This document shows, piece after piece, positions 41,297-50,639 of a DNA stretch of 64,000 nt. The stretch comes from an uncultured Candidatus Actinomarina sp. Lineage in GTDB: Bacteria > Actinomycetota > Acidimicrobiia > Actinomarinales > Actinomarinaceae. The DNA is taken from assembly GCA_902526825.1 (NCBI GenBank), contig CABZMN010000003.1:1-64000 (forward strand), written 5' to 3'. Each line of letters opens with the position of its first letter. Within the stretch, counting starts at the first letter, position 1. The position numbers and the translations under genes were made by a program. A model generated the notes under the pieces. That model did not search any database. It worked only from the letters and a program-made list of their open reading frames with translations, and was not told the DNA's origin.

Positions 41297-42322
41297 CTAA
41301 TATAATTTTTTTTGTTTTGCGTCTTTTACCCATGGTATAACAATATCCAACATGTCAGAAAGAGTGGTTTTTGCTTCAAAACCAAGTAAGTTAGATGCTT
41401 TTTCTGTTGAAGGAATCCTTTTTTGTACATCGTATGTAAATGGCTCTAGATTCTTAATCTTTAATTCTTTATCTGGATTTATTTTTTTAAAAATAATATC
41501 AGCTAATTCTAAAACTGAAGTTGATTGAGCTGTTGATAAATTAAAATCATTATTTTTTGCATTTTCGTGAGTTAGTAGTGTGCAAATTCCTTTTGCTAGA
41601 TCTTCTCCATATGTGTAGTGTCTAATCTGATTTCCTTCTCCTAAAATTTCTAGCTCATCTTCGTACTCAAGACATTTTAGAATAAGATCAGGAACTACAT
41701 GGCTTAAAGCAAGATTCTGTGAATTTTCTGAAAGCTTTTTATTAGTCTCTGTCTTAACTTCTCCAATACCCACAGCGTTGAAAGGTCTTGCAATTGAATA
41801 CTCTAGTCCATATTGAGAGTTTGCTGCTTTTGCAAAATATTCTACAGCCAGTTTTTGAAATCCATATGAGCTGAATGGTGGTGGGATAACTTTTAGATCT
41901 GATTCTTTAGTTGGATAAACGTCTGTTGACTCAAAAACCATGGAAGAACTTAAGAAAACAGTTCTCTTAAGTTTATTTTTTTCTTTAAATACTTCGATAG
42001 CAGTATCTGTGGTGGCAGATATAATTTTTTCATTCTCTGACAAAAGGTCGTATTCAAATTCATGAAAATAAGAGATTCCTCCAATCATTGCAGCACCAGC
42101 AATTAGGAAATCGCAATCTTTCATTATTTTTTTTAAGAGATCTTTGTCTTTTACATCACCTTCAACAAATTCAAAATTTTTATTATCAGAATGATTTCTA
42201 ATAATCGAACCGTATTTTGATAAATTATCAATTCCGTATACAAAATATCCTTGATCAAGAAGTTCCTTGACAACGTATCCACCTATAAAACCTTCGGAGC
42301 CGGTAAGTAAAACTTTATTCAT
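41297..42322 (-). CDS. Extended SDR nucleotide-sugar epimerase/dehydratase
   Basis: 341 residues. T-G-S-E-G-F-I-G-G (7-15) is the NAD-binding loop; S-S-S near 129 and Y-G-F-Q-K (about 152-156) are catalytic. R-P-F-N-A-V-G (about 176) is also standard. Probably a 4-epimerase, 3,5-epimerase or 4,6-dehydratase of a nucleotide sugar; the reaction cannot be settled from sequence alone. Confidence 0.82.
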   Translation of the reverse strand: MNKVLLTGSEGFIGGYVVKELLDQGYFVYGIDNLSKYGSIIRNHSDNKNFEFVEGDVKDKDLLKKIMKDCDFLIAGAAMIGGISYFHEFEYDLLSENEKIISATTDTAIEVFKEKNKLKRTVFLSSSMVFESTDVYPTKESDLKVIPPPFSSYGFQKLAVEYFAKAANSQYGLEYSIARPFNAVGIGEVKTETNKKLSENSQNLALSHVVPDLILKCLEYEDELEILGEGNQIRHYTYGEDLAKGICTLLTHENAKNNDFNLSTAQSTSVLELADIIFKKINPDKELKIKNLEPFTYDVQKRIPSTEKASNLLGFEAKTTLSDMLDIVIPWVKDAKQKKLY

Positions 42323-43010
42323 TTTTCTTTCTAATGACTAGTCTATAAACCCAATATAAATAACTAGGGATGAATTTTTTTAAATCAAATTTTGACTCAC
42401 CATGTGTTCTATCTATCCAAATTGTTGGCAGTTCGCCTATTGGTTGTTTGTTAAGTTTAGCTTTTACAATCATCTCAAGACCTAAAGTAAATCCATTCTT
42501 GCTTTCAACATCTACATTATCCAAAAATTTTCTATCGTATGCTTTAAACATATTGGTTGGATCTTTTGTACCAATTCTCAAAAAATAATAAAGAAAGAAA
42601 CCTGAGTATTTACTTAAAAGATATTTCAAACCTTTCTTGCCAACATATTGTCCATTTTTAATATATCTACTAGCTACAGCGACGGACAACCCTCTCTCAA
42701 TAAGAAGAAATAAATCCTCAACTTGCTTTGGATCATCACTTCCATCACCCATTGCGACACATACTGATTTGCTTTTTGTATTATCGATAGCATATTTTAT
42801 AGCTAAGGCTGGGCCAGGGCCATAAGAGTTTATCAAAAGATTTATATTTTCAAACTTTTCTGTAGCTTGAACTGTTGAATCACTTTCATCGTCAACCACT
42901 ACAACAATCTCAGTATCTTGTTTTAAATAATCGATGAATCTTTTTAATATGATTTCAAACTCCATGCCCTCGTCTTTACACGGAATAATTAATGTTTTAT
43001 TTATCTCCAA
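42315..43010 (-). CDS. GT2 glycosyltransferase
   Basis: 231 residues. I-I-P-C-K-D-E-G (about 8-15), V-V-D-D-E-S-D (about 36-42), M-G-D-G-S-D-D-P (about 88-95) and H-G-E-S-K-F (about 205-210). Dolichol-phosphate-mannose-synthase type with no membrane helix. Overlaps both neighbours (8 and 14 bp). Confidence 0.78.
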   Translation of the reverse strand: MEINKTLIIPCKDEGMEFEIILKRFIDYLKQDTEIVVVVDDESDSTVQATEKFENINLLINSYGPGPALAIKYAIDNTKSKSVCVAMGDGSDDPKQVEDLFLLIERGLSVAVASRYIKNGQYVGKKGLKYLLSKYSGFFLYYFLRIGTKDPTNMFKAYDRKFLDNVDVESKNGFTLGLEMIVKAKLNKQPIGELPTIWIDRTHGESKFDLKKFIPSYLYWVYRLVIRKKNE

Positions 43011-44139
43011 CTATTACAACTTTCTTATCTGTAAAATCATAGCTATCAAATATTTTATGGTGTGTAGAAATAAGTATATTATTTGAAAACTCCATAATTT
43101 TTGACAACTCTTCCTCTGAATTTATAAAAGGATCATATGTTTTTACTTCATAACCTTCTTTAATTAAACTTTTGTTTAATTCAATAGATTGAGAATCTCT
43201 TAAATCATCTGATTCAGGCTTAAATGTTAAACCAAGTTGTACTATTTTTTTACTATCAAATTTAGATTCACATTTCGTGATTATATTTTTGATAAAGTCT
43301 TTATTTATCTCAAAATACTTTGAAATTAGACCTCTTGGATCATCAAATGAATCGATGAATGTATGTGAGTCTTTGATTAAACATGGCCCACCAACCATTC
43401 CACTATCTGGGACATTTTCAAGTCGAGGATATGATTCACTAGCAATACCTAGGAGTTTTTTAAAATCTAGTGAATTTGTTGATGCAATATTATCAAAATA
43501 ATTTATTGTTGAGAATTGTGAGTACCTATAAGTATTTAGAAAAAGTTTTATAAAAACTGCTTCTTCAAAATTTACTGATATTGTCTTAATGTTTAATTCA
43601 TTAAAAAAGTTTAGAATTAGGTCACTTTCTATTTTATCTTTTGATCCTATGATTTGAGGTATCTTATCAAGCTCTAAAAAAGCCTTACCCTCAGCAATCC
43701 TCTCAGGACAGTAGTAAAGATGTAATTTTTTAGTATTGAAAGTCTTGTCTTCAATAATTTTATTTATTGTATTTAAAGTTACTGTACTTCTCAAGATAAT
43801 TGTTGAACCTTGCGTAATCTTAGAGATAACATCATCGATTAATTGATTAAATTTCTTTATTACATGTTTATCTGAAGATGTACCCAAAGTAATAATTACA
43901 ATATTGCAATCTTTAATTTCATTTAAATCTAAAGTGGTTTGCAGTCCGTTATTGATTGCGTGATCTAAATGATTTTGAAGATCATATTCAATGAATGGTG
44001 TAATTTTATTTTTAATTAATTCCAAAATGTCATTGTTTGTATCAATGATTAAAGTATCTATTCCTTTGTTTTGAATATAACAACTAAAAGGTAGGCCAAT
44101 GTGGCCAGCGCCACCAACGACTCCAACTTTATTCTTCAT
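42997..44139 (-). CDS. UDP-glucose/GDP-mannose dehydrogenase family enzyme
   Basis: 380 residues. N-terminal V-V-G-G-A-G-H-I-G-L-P (6-16), C-P-E-R-I-A-E-G (about 152-159), then a central G-G-P-C-L-I-K-D (catalytic Cys) and L-G-L-T-F-K-P-E-S-D-D-L-R-D-S. Oxidises C6 of a UDP sugar to the uronic acid with 2 NAD+. It is the only such enzyme seen here and could supply UDP-GlcNAcA for the WbpB/E/D/I steps at 29045-32719. Confidence 0.85.
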   Translation of the reverse strand: MKNKVGVVGGAGHIGLPFSCYIQNKGIDTLIIDTNNDILELIKNKITPFIEYDLQNHLDHAINNGLQTTLDLNEIKDCNIVIITLGTSSDKHVIKKFNQLIDDVISKITQGSTIILRSTVTLNTINKIIEDKTFNTKKLHLYYCPERIAEGKAFLELDKIPQIIGSKDKIESDLILNFFNELNIKTISVNFEEAVFIKLFLNTYRYSQFSTINYFDNIASTNSLDFKKLLGIASESYPRLENVPDSGMVGGPCLIKDSHTFIDSFDDPRGLISKYFEINKDFIKNIITKCESKFDSKKIVQLGLTFKPESDDLRDSQSIELNKSLIKEGYEVKTYDPFINSEEELSKIMEFSNNILISTHHKIFDSYDFTDKKVVIVGDK

Positions 44140-44172
44140 ATTATGGTTTAAACTTTCAATTTTCTACAGTGT

Positions 44173-44178
44173 TATTAT
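44173..44178 (+). promoter_or_regulatory. -10 box, leaderless, gene at 44186
   Basis: TATTAT, 7 nt, GTG at 44186. It supports the shorter start. Confidence 0.4.
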
Positions 44179-44185
44179 TATAACT

Positions 44186-45844
44186 GTGAATATTGCATTA
44201 ACTGTCTTAACGTATTCTTACCTTTATTTTTTTGGTGATTTAATTGTAAATAGATTTAAAAAATCCAATATTGTAAATAGAGAGGTTTCTGGGATACCGA
44301 TATCATTGTTTTATCCACTAGTTTCGTTATTCTTAATTGGTAATTTTGCCGTAGTTTTAAATTTTTTCATACCACTAGAATATTTGATACTTCCAATATT
44401 TCTAACATCAGGCTTAGCTACTGTATATTGGGTCTTTATAACAAAAAATAATTTATTAAATTTAAAAAACTTTATAAGCATAATTTTTATTCCTTCAATA
44501 CTTGGCATATCAAGTTATGGTGTCTGGTTAGGCTGGGATACTGGACTTTACCACATCCCCCACCAATTAATCTTGAGAGAAAATCCAATAATTTTTGGTT
44601 TAACTAATTTAAATATATGGTTTGGATGGTCAAGTATAAATGAGTACGTATCGGCTTTGCTATGGGTTGGTGATAATTTTCTTTTTTTAAGAATTCTTGA
44701 AATTGTTTTCTTTGCAGTATTTATGAACTTTATTTTTTATTTAATATTCTCAAAAAATAAATTTTATTTCTTGGTTGGATTATCAATAACAGTATTCTCA
44801 TTTTTAGATAACTTTGGTTACTTGGGTGGAGGTAACGGATTTATACCTATGCTCTCTGTTGGTAAATACGACTCAGCATTAGGAATTTTGTTTTTCTTGA
44901 CAACTTTTCTAATTTTTAATGCAATGAAAGAGAAAATTTATACTCCATACACATTTAAATTCATTTTATTAATGTCATTATTTTCTTTTCAGATGAAACA
45001 GACTGGAGTTTATTTAATACTAATTTTAATTCCATTTATTTATCAATACATTAAAGAAAATGGGACATCTATTGCGTCTTTCTTAAAGCTTTCATATTCT
45101 TATATTGGTATATTCATTCTTTGGCTGGTTAAAAATATAATTACAACAAGTTGTCTATTTTTTCCAATAGAATTTACTTGTATCCCAAATTTATCATGGC
45201 ATGAAAAAATACAATTAGATTTTGTTGATACATCAATGATATATAGTCCTATAGACTTTAGCTCATCTATACCGATTTATTCTCAGCTAGAAACTTGGTT
45301 TAATTTTTCTAAAAATTCACAATTTATTATCAATTTTCCAATAACGTTGTTAATAATTTATCTAACATTTAAACTTTTAACAATATCAAAATCAAAGTTG
45401 AACAAAATAAAGTACCGTGGAAGTATTTCTATTTTTCTTTTTATCAATCTTATATTTTGGTATAACTCAAATTATGCAAACTTTAGATACGGGACAGGCA
45501 TTTGGTTACTTATCGTTGCATCAATCGCATACTACTTCTCTTACTACGAGTTAAATATAAGTTCACGTATACAGAATGTAGCGATTATTATATTTATATT
45601 TTCATTAGCCCAAATACCAAGATTTTATTCGTATCAAGAAATGTTTTTAAATAGATTGAATATTGATGAGTTGAATATTGAATATAACACTGAATATTTC
45701 CAAAGTAATTACGGATGGGGTGTTTACCCATCAACAGTTCAATGTTGGGATGTACCAGAGTGTAAGGTAGAAGATAAAAATGTACAGCCATACGAATATT
45801 TAGGTAAGACAATTTTCTATGGTGATGGTGTAAGTGGAAATTAA
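44186..45844 (+). CDS. Large polytopic membrane protein, GT-C-like
   Basis: 552 residues from the GTG at 44186. The frame is open back to the ATG at 44099, but that start would lie inside the divergent dehydrogenase gene. About 12 helices. After the fourth, G-W-D-T-G-L-Y-H-I-P-H and N-E-Y-V-S-A-L-L-W give an acidic/His loop typical of GT-C enzymes. C-terminal periplasmic tail with two cysteines. Function unproven. Confidence 0.55.
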   Translation: MNIALTVLTYSYLYFFGDLIVNRFKKSNIVNREVSGIPISLFYPLVSLFLIGNFAVVLNFFIPLEYLILPIFLTSGLATVYWVFITKNNLLNLKNFISIIFIPSILGISSYGVWLGWDTGLYHIPHQLILRENPIIFGLTNLNIWFGWSSINEYVSALLWVGDNFLFLRILEIVFFAVFMNFIFYLIFSKNKFYFLVGLSITVFSFLDNFGYLGGGNGFIPMLSVGKYDSALGILFFLTTFLIFNAMKEKIYTPYTFKFILLMSLFSFQMKQTGVYLILILIPFIYQYIKENGTSIASFLKLSYSYIGIFILWLVKNIITTSCLFFPIEFTCIPNLSWHEKIQLDFVDTSMIYSPIDFSSSIPIYSQLETWFNFSKNSQFIINFPITLLIIYLTFKLLTISKSKLNKIKYRGSISIFLFINLIFWYNSNYANFRYGTGIWLLIVASIAYYFSYYELNISSRIQNVAIIIFIFSLAQIPRFYSYQEMFLNRLNIDELNIEYNTEYFQSNYGWGVYPSTVQCWDVPECKVEDKNVQPYEYLGKTIFYGDGVSGN

Positions 45845-45941
45845 CTTTTATGAACATTCTTGCTTTTTGTTATAAGTAGCTACATAAAAATTAGATTTTT
45901 TTAAATCTAGAAATTCTTAATATTTTTAAAAGTAATATTTT

Positions 45942-46805
45942 CTAACTAATGTTACTTTTTAATCTTCCAAGAAATCTTCTAGTCTCTAGATATAAATAAT
46001 TTAAAAATAATATATTTTGAAAATATATTAATTTAAATATGTTTGTTTTTCTAATTAGATTTTTAAATGAATCAATATATTCATCCGGATATTTTATCAT
46101 CAGTTTGTCAAAGAAATATATTTTGTAAATTGGGATTCTCCAATTTGTTTTATCTTTACTTAAAGCAGATGTAAATTGAGTTCTAGGATATCTTTCAACA
46201 AAAGATAAAAGTCCTTCATGCTTTAGATGGTTCAAAAAAGAAGTCTCACAATTTAAGTATTCTGTATTAACCTCGAGAGATTTTTCCAAATTTATGTACT
46301 CACAGATTTTTAAAAATTTAGATATGTATTCTTTAGGAATTATTGCATGCCGATCGCATATACCGTAATAATCCTCCCCTTCAGGAATTAGAATTCTATT
46401 TTTGTCACCATTAATATGAAAATCAAGGTAGTACTGATCAAATCTTGAGTAGATTATAAAATCATAATTTTCTAAAATATTTAAATAATTTTTTAATATA
46501 AAGTCTTTAAAGATAAAGTGTATAGAGCCTGATTCATACAAACCAGTTCCTTTACCTAGTTCGAAATATTCTTTCCAACTTCCATCGAAATTTTCATTAA
46601 AATAATCAAAAAAATTATCATAATCTTTTAAAAGCCATAAATAATCTGGGCTTTGAAATAATGAAATACTTTCATCGTACATATCTTCGGTTGTGCATAA
46701 AGCTAAATCTGCATTTAGATGATTTTTAACATACTTATAAAGGCTTGAATAAGTTTTTTCTCCACCTCTTGGAGATCCAGCTAATATAATTAGATACTTA
46801 TTCAT
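45942..46805 (-). CDS. Hypothetical protein, possible glycosyltransferase
   Basis: 287 residues, no signal peptide. A-G-S-P-R-G-G-E (9-16) and D-F-I-I-Y-S-R-F-D-Q-Y-Y (about 124-135) suggest a GT-A-like nucleotide-sugar fold, where S-R-F-D-x-Y often marks the metal site of putative capsule enzymes. No firm family. Overlaps the upstream membrane gene by 8 bp. Confidence 0.5.
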   Translation of the reverse strand: MNKYLIILAGSPRGGEKTYSSLYKYVKNHLNADLALCTTEDMYDESISLFQSPDYLWLLKDYDNFFDYFNENFDGSWKEYFELGKGTGLYESGSIHFIFKDFILKNYLNILENYDFIIYSRFDQYYLDFHINGDKNRILIPEGEDYYGICDRHAIIPKEYISKFLKICEYINLEKSLEVNTEYLNCETSFLNHLKHEGLLSFVERYPRTQFTSALSKDKTNWRIPIYKIYFFDKLMIKYPDEYIDSFKNLIRKTNIFKLIYFQNILFLNYLYLETRRFLGRLKSNIS

Positions 46806-48189
46806 TTAATATTTCAAAATAACTTTCTCTACATTCATCATTATTAAGACTAGTATTACAAGCCTGTAATTCTAAAGAAGATACCTCTCTAAAGCCTTTT
46901 CGAATTACACCAGCAGTAATATCCAGAGTCATCAAAATTACAACGATATAAATTAAAGAGGCTTTGAAAACATTTGTATTTTTTATAAAGTAACTTACCG
47001 TTATTAAAATTAGAAAATAGATTAAATACTTCTTTGTATTATCAAGATAAAAGATTAAGAGGTAACTACCTGCTAAAAAATCATATTTTTTTTCAAATAT
47101 ATCAAAAATAATTAAATATAAAAGCAAAAAAATGATTATAGCTGTGAAATGTTGACTGTATCTCATCCATTTAAGTGGATTTAGAATCCAGAACCAAAGA
47201 TATGTGGAAATTAACGACAAAAAAATTGGGATAGTTACATATCCAAACTTTAGGTCCAGTATTTTTCTATTTTTAAGTATAAGTAAAGATCCCAATATTG
47301 GAATTATTCCAATTCTAATTTTTTCATAAATGTTCCATTGAGAATATTCTGATAATAAAATAGCCTGCTTAAGTGAAGTTAAACTGAAATTATCATTTTC
47401 AATCCCGGACGCGTTGGAGTCTCCAACAAAATAGTAAAGATCAAAAAAGTACTTTATTAATCCCCCATCATTATATGTAAATTGAATTAAGGTCAACCAT
47501 GGGATAAGTGGAATCAAGAAATAAACAAAGTCATTAAAAATTGTTTTTAAAGATCTTGAATGATTTAAGTGAGTTAAGTAGAAAATTGCAAAAATCAAAA
47601 TATTTAATAGTTTGCCCAAAAAAATTGAAAATCCGAATAACAATAACGAAAGTTTTCTACTTTTATTAAAGAGAAGCATGGCTGTGGTAATCAAGATTAC
47701 TGATGGTATCTCACCTAATGAGTAAAGTATTCCCTGCCACCAAGGAATTGTAAAACAAACAATTAATGGAAATATCCAAACATACCTATTACTTAATCCT
47801 ATTTTTTTTATTAAAGTGTAGGAACAAATTATCAGTAAAAAGCAAATCCAATAGTAATTAAAAATTCTGGAATAAAAGATGTCGTTAGTTGCTATCCATC
47901 CAAAAACTGATCCAATTGCTGAAATTGGTCCAGAAGTTAAATAAACGCTAAATGTTCCACCAAGAAAACCTCCAGCGCTAAAATTTAGTTCTTTTACTAA
48001 ATGATAGTTTGAAGAAAGTGACACATACTCATCTATAAATGGTTTTAAATCAATGGCTTTGTTTTTTACATAGTTGTAAGAAATAAATAATTGAAATATT
48101 AAAAATGGTGCTAGAAATATTTTTCTTATACCTGAGGGACCAAGAGCTTCTTTAATTCCTCTTAAATCATTTGCCATTTCCTGAAACAT
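46798..48189 (-). CDS. Polytopic membrane protein, GT-C-like
   Basis: 463 residues with about 10 helices. The first outer loop F-I-D-E-Y-V-S-L (about 50) is acidic, as in GT-C enzymes. N-terminal segment cytoplasmic and charged. Shares one base with the upstream gene (ATG/TAA junction) and overlaps the next by 8 bp. Confidence 0.5.
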   Translation of the reverse strand: MFQEMANDLRGIKEALGPSGIRKIFLAPFLIFQLFISYNYVKNKAIDLKPFIDEYVSLSSNYHLVKELNFSAGGFLGGTFSVYLTSGPISAIGSVFGWIATNDIFYSRIFNYYWICFLLIICSYTLIKKIGLSNRYVWIFPLIVCFTIPWWQGILYSLGEIPSVILITTAMLLFNKSRKLSLLLFGFSIFLGKLLNILIFAIFYLTHLNHSRSLKTIFNDFVYFLIPLIPWLTLIQFTYNDGGLIKYFFDLYYFVGDSNASGIENDNFSLTSLKQAILLSEYSQWNIYEKIRIGIIPILGSLLILKNRKILDLKFGYVTIPIFLSLISTYLWFWILNPLKWMRYSQHFTAIIIFLLLYLIIFDIFEKKYDFLAGSYLLIFYLDNTKKYLIYFLILITVSYFIKNTNVFKASLIYIVVILMTLDITAGVIRKGFREVSSLELQACNTSLNNDECRESYFEILNE

Positions 48190-49052
48190 TATTTTAAAAA
48201 TTCCACATAATTTTTAGGTAAATATTTATCTAATTTTTTGCTATGAACATGTAAATTAACTAAATCAATTTTTTGGTTATCAAGATTAATATATGCTTTT
48301 CCACCTACATACACTGGCAATATTTCTTTACTATTCATTAAGTCATATGTCTGATGGTCTTTGTCAATATATCTTTTTGAAAATCTTTTATTGTGTAGAC
48401 CTCCCAAATATTGACCATAAGATCCTGGATCAAACAAAAAATTATTATTTTCTTTGGGTAATGTTGGGAGAATATTGAAAAATTTATTTTCTTCTAAATA
48501 TGACAAATATAAACCTCTCATTTCTACAAGACTCTTGCCATCATAATATTTATCTTCATAAAATTTTTTGTTCTCATAAATATTTACTAGTGTGTCACAG
48601 ACTTTTTTGTAAGTTACAAGACTATCAATGTATGAGTAACCAAAAATTAACATATCTTTAGAAAGTTTTGTAATGTTTATTTTTGAATTTTCAAAAATCG
48701 TATTGATTGCATCAAAAGATTTAAAAATAATGACGTCATTGTCAAAATGAATAAACTTATCAATATTAAAGTGGTTTGCAATCTCATATAAATAAAATAT
48801 CCGTTGTAATGAAGTTTTCCATAGTGGATTGTTGTCAAGTCTTTCAAATTTCTCGAGCTCTTCTATCTTATTAATGTAGTGCGAATCAAAAAAATAGTTA
48901 GAATTTATAAACGTAACTCTATCATGATCAAGTTTTGAATTATCTGAACCACAAAAATAAATTTTTGAATCATCTTCAACTGATAGTACTGCGTTTAAAG
49001 ATGTTAAAACATGTTTAGGTATTTCGCCTGAATAGTAAAAAATATAATCCAC
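48189..49052 (-). CDS. Putative GT-A glycosyltransferase
   Basis: 287 residues, GTG start. F-I-H-F-D-N-D-V-I-I-F (about 98-108) supplies a D-x-D metal site preceded by R-I-F-Y-L-Y-E, a layout like GT32/GT-A capsule enzymes. First gene of a three-gene minus operon. Confidence 0.58.
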   Translation of the reverse strand: MDYIFYYSGEIPKHVLTSLNAVLSVEDDSKIYFCGSDNSKLDHDRVTFINSNYFFDSHYINKIEELEKFERLDNNPLWKTSLQRIFYLYEIANHFNIDKFIHFDNDVIIFKSFDAINTIFENSKINITKLSKDMLIFGYSYIDSLVTYKKVCDTLVNIYENKKFYEDKYYDGKSLVEMRGLYLSYLEENKFFNILPTLPKENNNFLFDPGSYGQYLGGLHNKRFSKRYIDKDHQTYDLMNSKEILPVYVGGKAYINLDNQKIDLVNLHVHSKKLDKYLPKNYVEFLK

Positions 49053-49149
49053 AACAAAAGTTATTTTAAATTTATTTTGGTCATTTGTATCAGGATACCC
49101 TTAATTATTCTTAATAAAGTAGAATAATTACTAACCAGTGTGATATTAA

Positions 49150-49941
49150 ATGAATTCTGAGAACAAGATCTATATACATGCCGATGATTACGGATACACA
49201 AAATCTATGTCATCAAAAATTCTTGACTGCGTAAATGATGGAAAAGTTAACAGTATTTCAATAATGATAGATGGCAACTCAGAAGCATTAACAAAAATTA
49301 AAGGTATTAAAAATACAGAGATAAGACTGCATTTAAACCTGACTTCTATAAATTCTGTTGGAAATCAAATGCATAAGGAAAAGCTTTTAAAATTATCTTT
49401 TTTGAAACTTTTTTTTGCTAATAAAAAATTGAAAAAAATTTGCATTGAAGAAATCGATCACCAAATAGATAAGTTTTGTAAACTTTATGATCTTGAAAGC
49501 CTTGAACTTGATGGACATCACCATATACAAATTATTCCATGGATTTATAAACATTTAACAAATCAAGAAAGGTATGAAATTACAAATATAAGAATCCCAT
49601 CTGAAAAAATATATTTATTAAATTTTGCTTCAATATTAAGAATTACATTCTATAGAAATCTTTTTGCTCTAATTGTCTTAAAGTATTTAAGTTTAGGAAA
49701 AAAGCAATCCTCGAAAAGAGGTTTTGCAGGATTGCTTTATTCTGGGATATATAAAATAAACTCCTTAGAAAAACATATAAAAAAATTAAAGGAAACTTAT
49801 ACAGAATTTGAGATTTCATTTCACCCAGGACATCCTGATTATAACGAATACGATCTTTTTAAGAAAAATCATTTGAAATATGTAACTTCTATTAATCGAA
49901 TTAATGAGTATAAGTTACTTCAAAGTGATTTTAAATACTGA
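49150..49941 (+). CDS. YdjC/ChbG-like carbohydrate deacetylase
   Basis: 263 residues. Y-I-H-A-D-D-Y-G (8-15), R-L-H-L-N-L (about 58-63), D-G-H-H-H-I-Q (about 117-123) and F-H-P-G-H-P-D (about 226-232) are the metal-binding and catalytic blocks of YdjC-family deacetylases, which remove acetyl groups from chito-oligosaccharides or sugar precursors. Tail-to-tail overlap of 22 bp with the next minus gene. Confidence 0.85.
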   Translation: MNSENKIYIHADDYGYTKSMSSKILDCVNDGKVNSISIMIDGNSEALTKIKGIKNTEIRLHLNLTSINSVGNQMHKEKLLKLSFLKLFFANKKLKKICIEEIDHQIDKFCKLYDLESLELDGHHHIQIIPWIYKHLTNQERYEITNIRIPSEKIYLLNFASILRITFYRNLFALIVLKYLSLGKKQSSKRGFAGLLYSGIYKINSLEKHIKKLKETYTEFEISFHPGHPDYNEYDLFKKNHLKYVTSINRINEYKLLQSDFKY

Positions 49942-50639
49942 TACTTTATTTCTCTTAAGTTTTTAAGCATCTTTATTGAATCAGAAATCAAATTTATATT
50001 TGAATTATTGCTGTTGGATATTTCTAGTACATCTATGCTTAATGGTTCTATATTTGATTTTTTAGCTAATAAAAATAACTCAATGTCATAAAGATATTCA
50101 TTATTTTCAAATTTAGATGCATTTTTAAATTCTTCTAAATTTATAAATTTTAAACCTGCTTGAGTATCCTTAGCCAAAATTTGTAAGTATCCTCTCACAA
50201 TCAAATTAAAAATATAACCTGCAACTAACCTCAACACAGGTGTTTTTAAAATTATCTCTCTATTTAATTTTCTTTTTGCATAAATAAATGGACTAATAGG
50301 TAAATCTTTTTCAAAAAAATGGTGAAAAAGATCAAAACTATATGAAAAGTCAGAATCATAAAGGATTACATTTTTATATTTTGAATTATTTAATCCCCAC
50401 CTTACAGCACTGCCTTTACCTTTTTCATCAAGAAACTTAATTCTGATATTTGGATCTTGAAACAAACTCTCCTCTAAAATTTTGGCATTTTCAAAAGAAC
50501 TATTATTTGAAATAATCAGTATCTCGTATTTTTGAAAGTGTTCTCCCATAAAACTTTTTAAAAAAGATATATTTCTTTTTATAATTTTTTCATGGTTTTT
50601 CGTCGGCAGCAAAATGGAAGTCTCAATGTACTTATTCAT
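49920..50639 (-). CDS. GT2 glycosyltransferase
   Basis: 239 residues. L-P-T-K-N-H-E-K (about 11-18), S-N-N-S-S (about 44-48), L-Y-D-S-D-F-S-Y (about 92-99) and A-K-D-T-Q-A-G-L-K (about 155-163). No membrane helix. Overlaps the upstream GT87-like gene by 8 bp. Confidence 0.75.
   Translation of the reverse strand: MNKYIETSILLPTKNHEKIIKRNISFLKSFMGEHFQKYEILIISNNSSFENAKILEESLFQDPNIRIKFLDEKGKGSAVRWGLNNSKYKNVILYDSDFSYSFDLFHHFFEKDLPISPFIYAKRKLNREIILKTPVLRLVAGYIFNLIVRGYLQILAKDTQAGLKFINLEEFKNASKFENNEYLYDIELFLLAKKSNIEPLSIDVLEISNSNNSNINLISDSIKMLKNLREIKYQYLKSL

Noticed and set aside
44099-44185. Longer start for the membrane protein at 44186
   Set aside because: It would place the first 13 codons inside the divergent dehydrogenase gene and adds an unlikely Pro/Thr-rich lead; the GTG at 44186 has a well-spaced -10 box.
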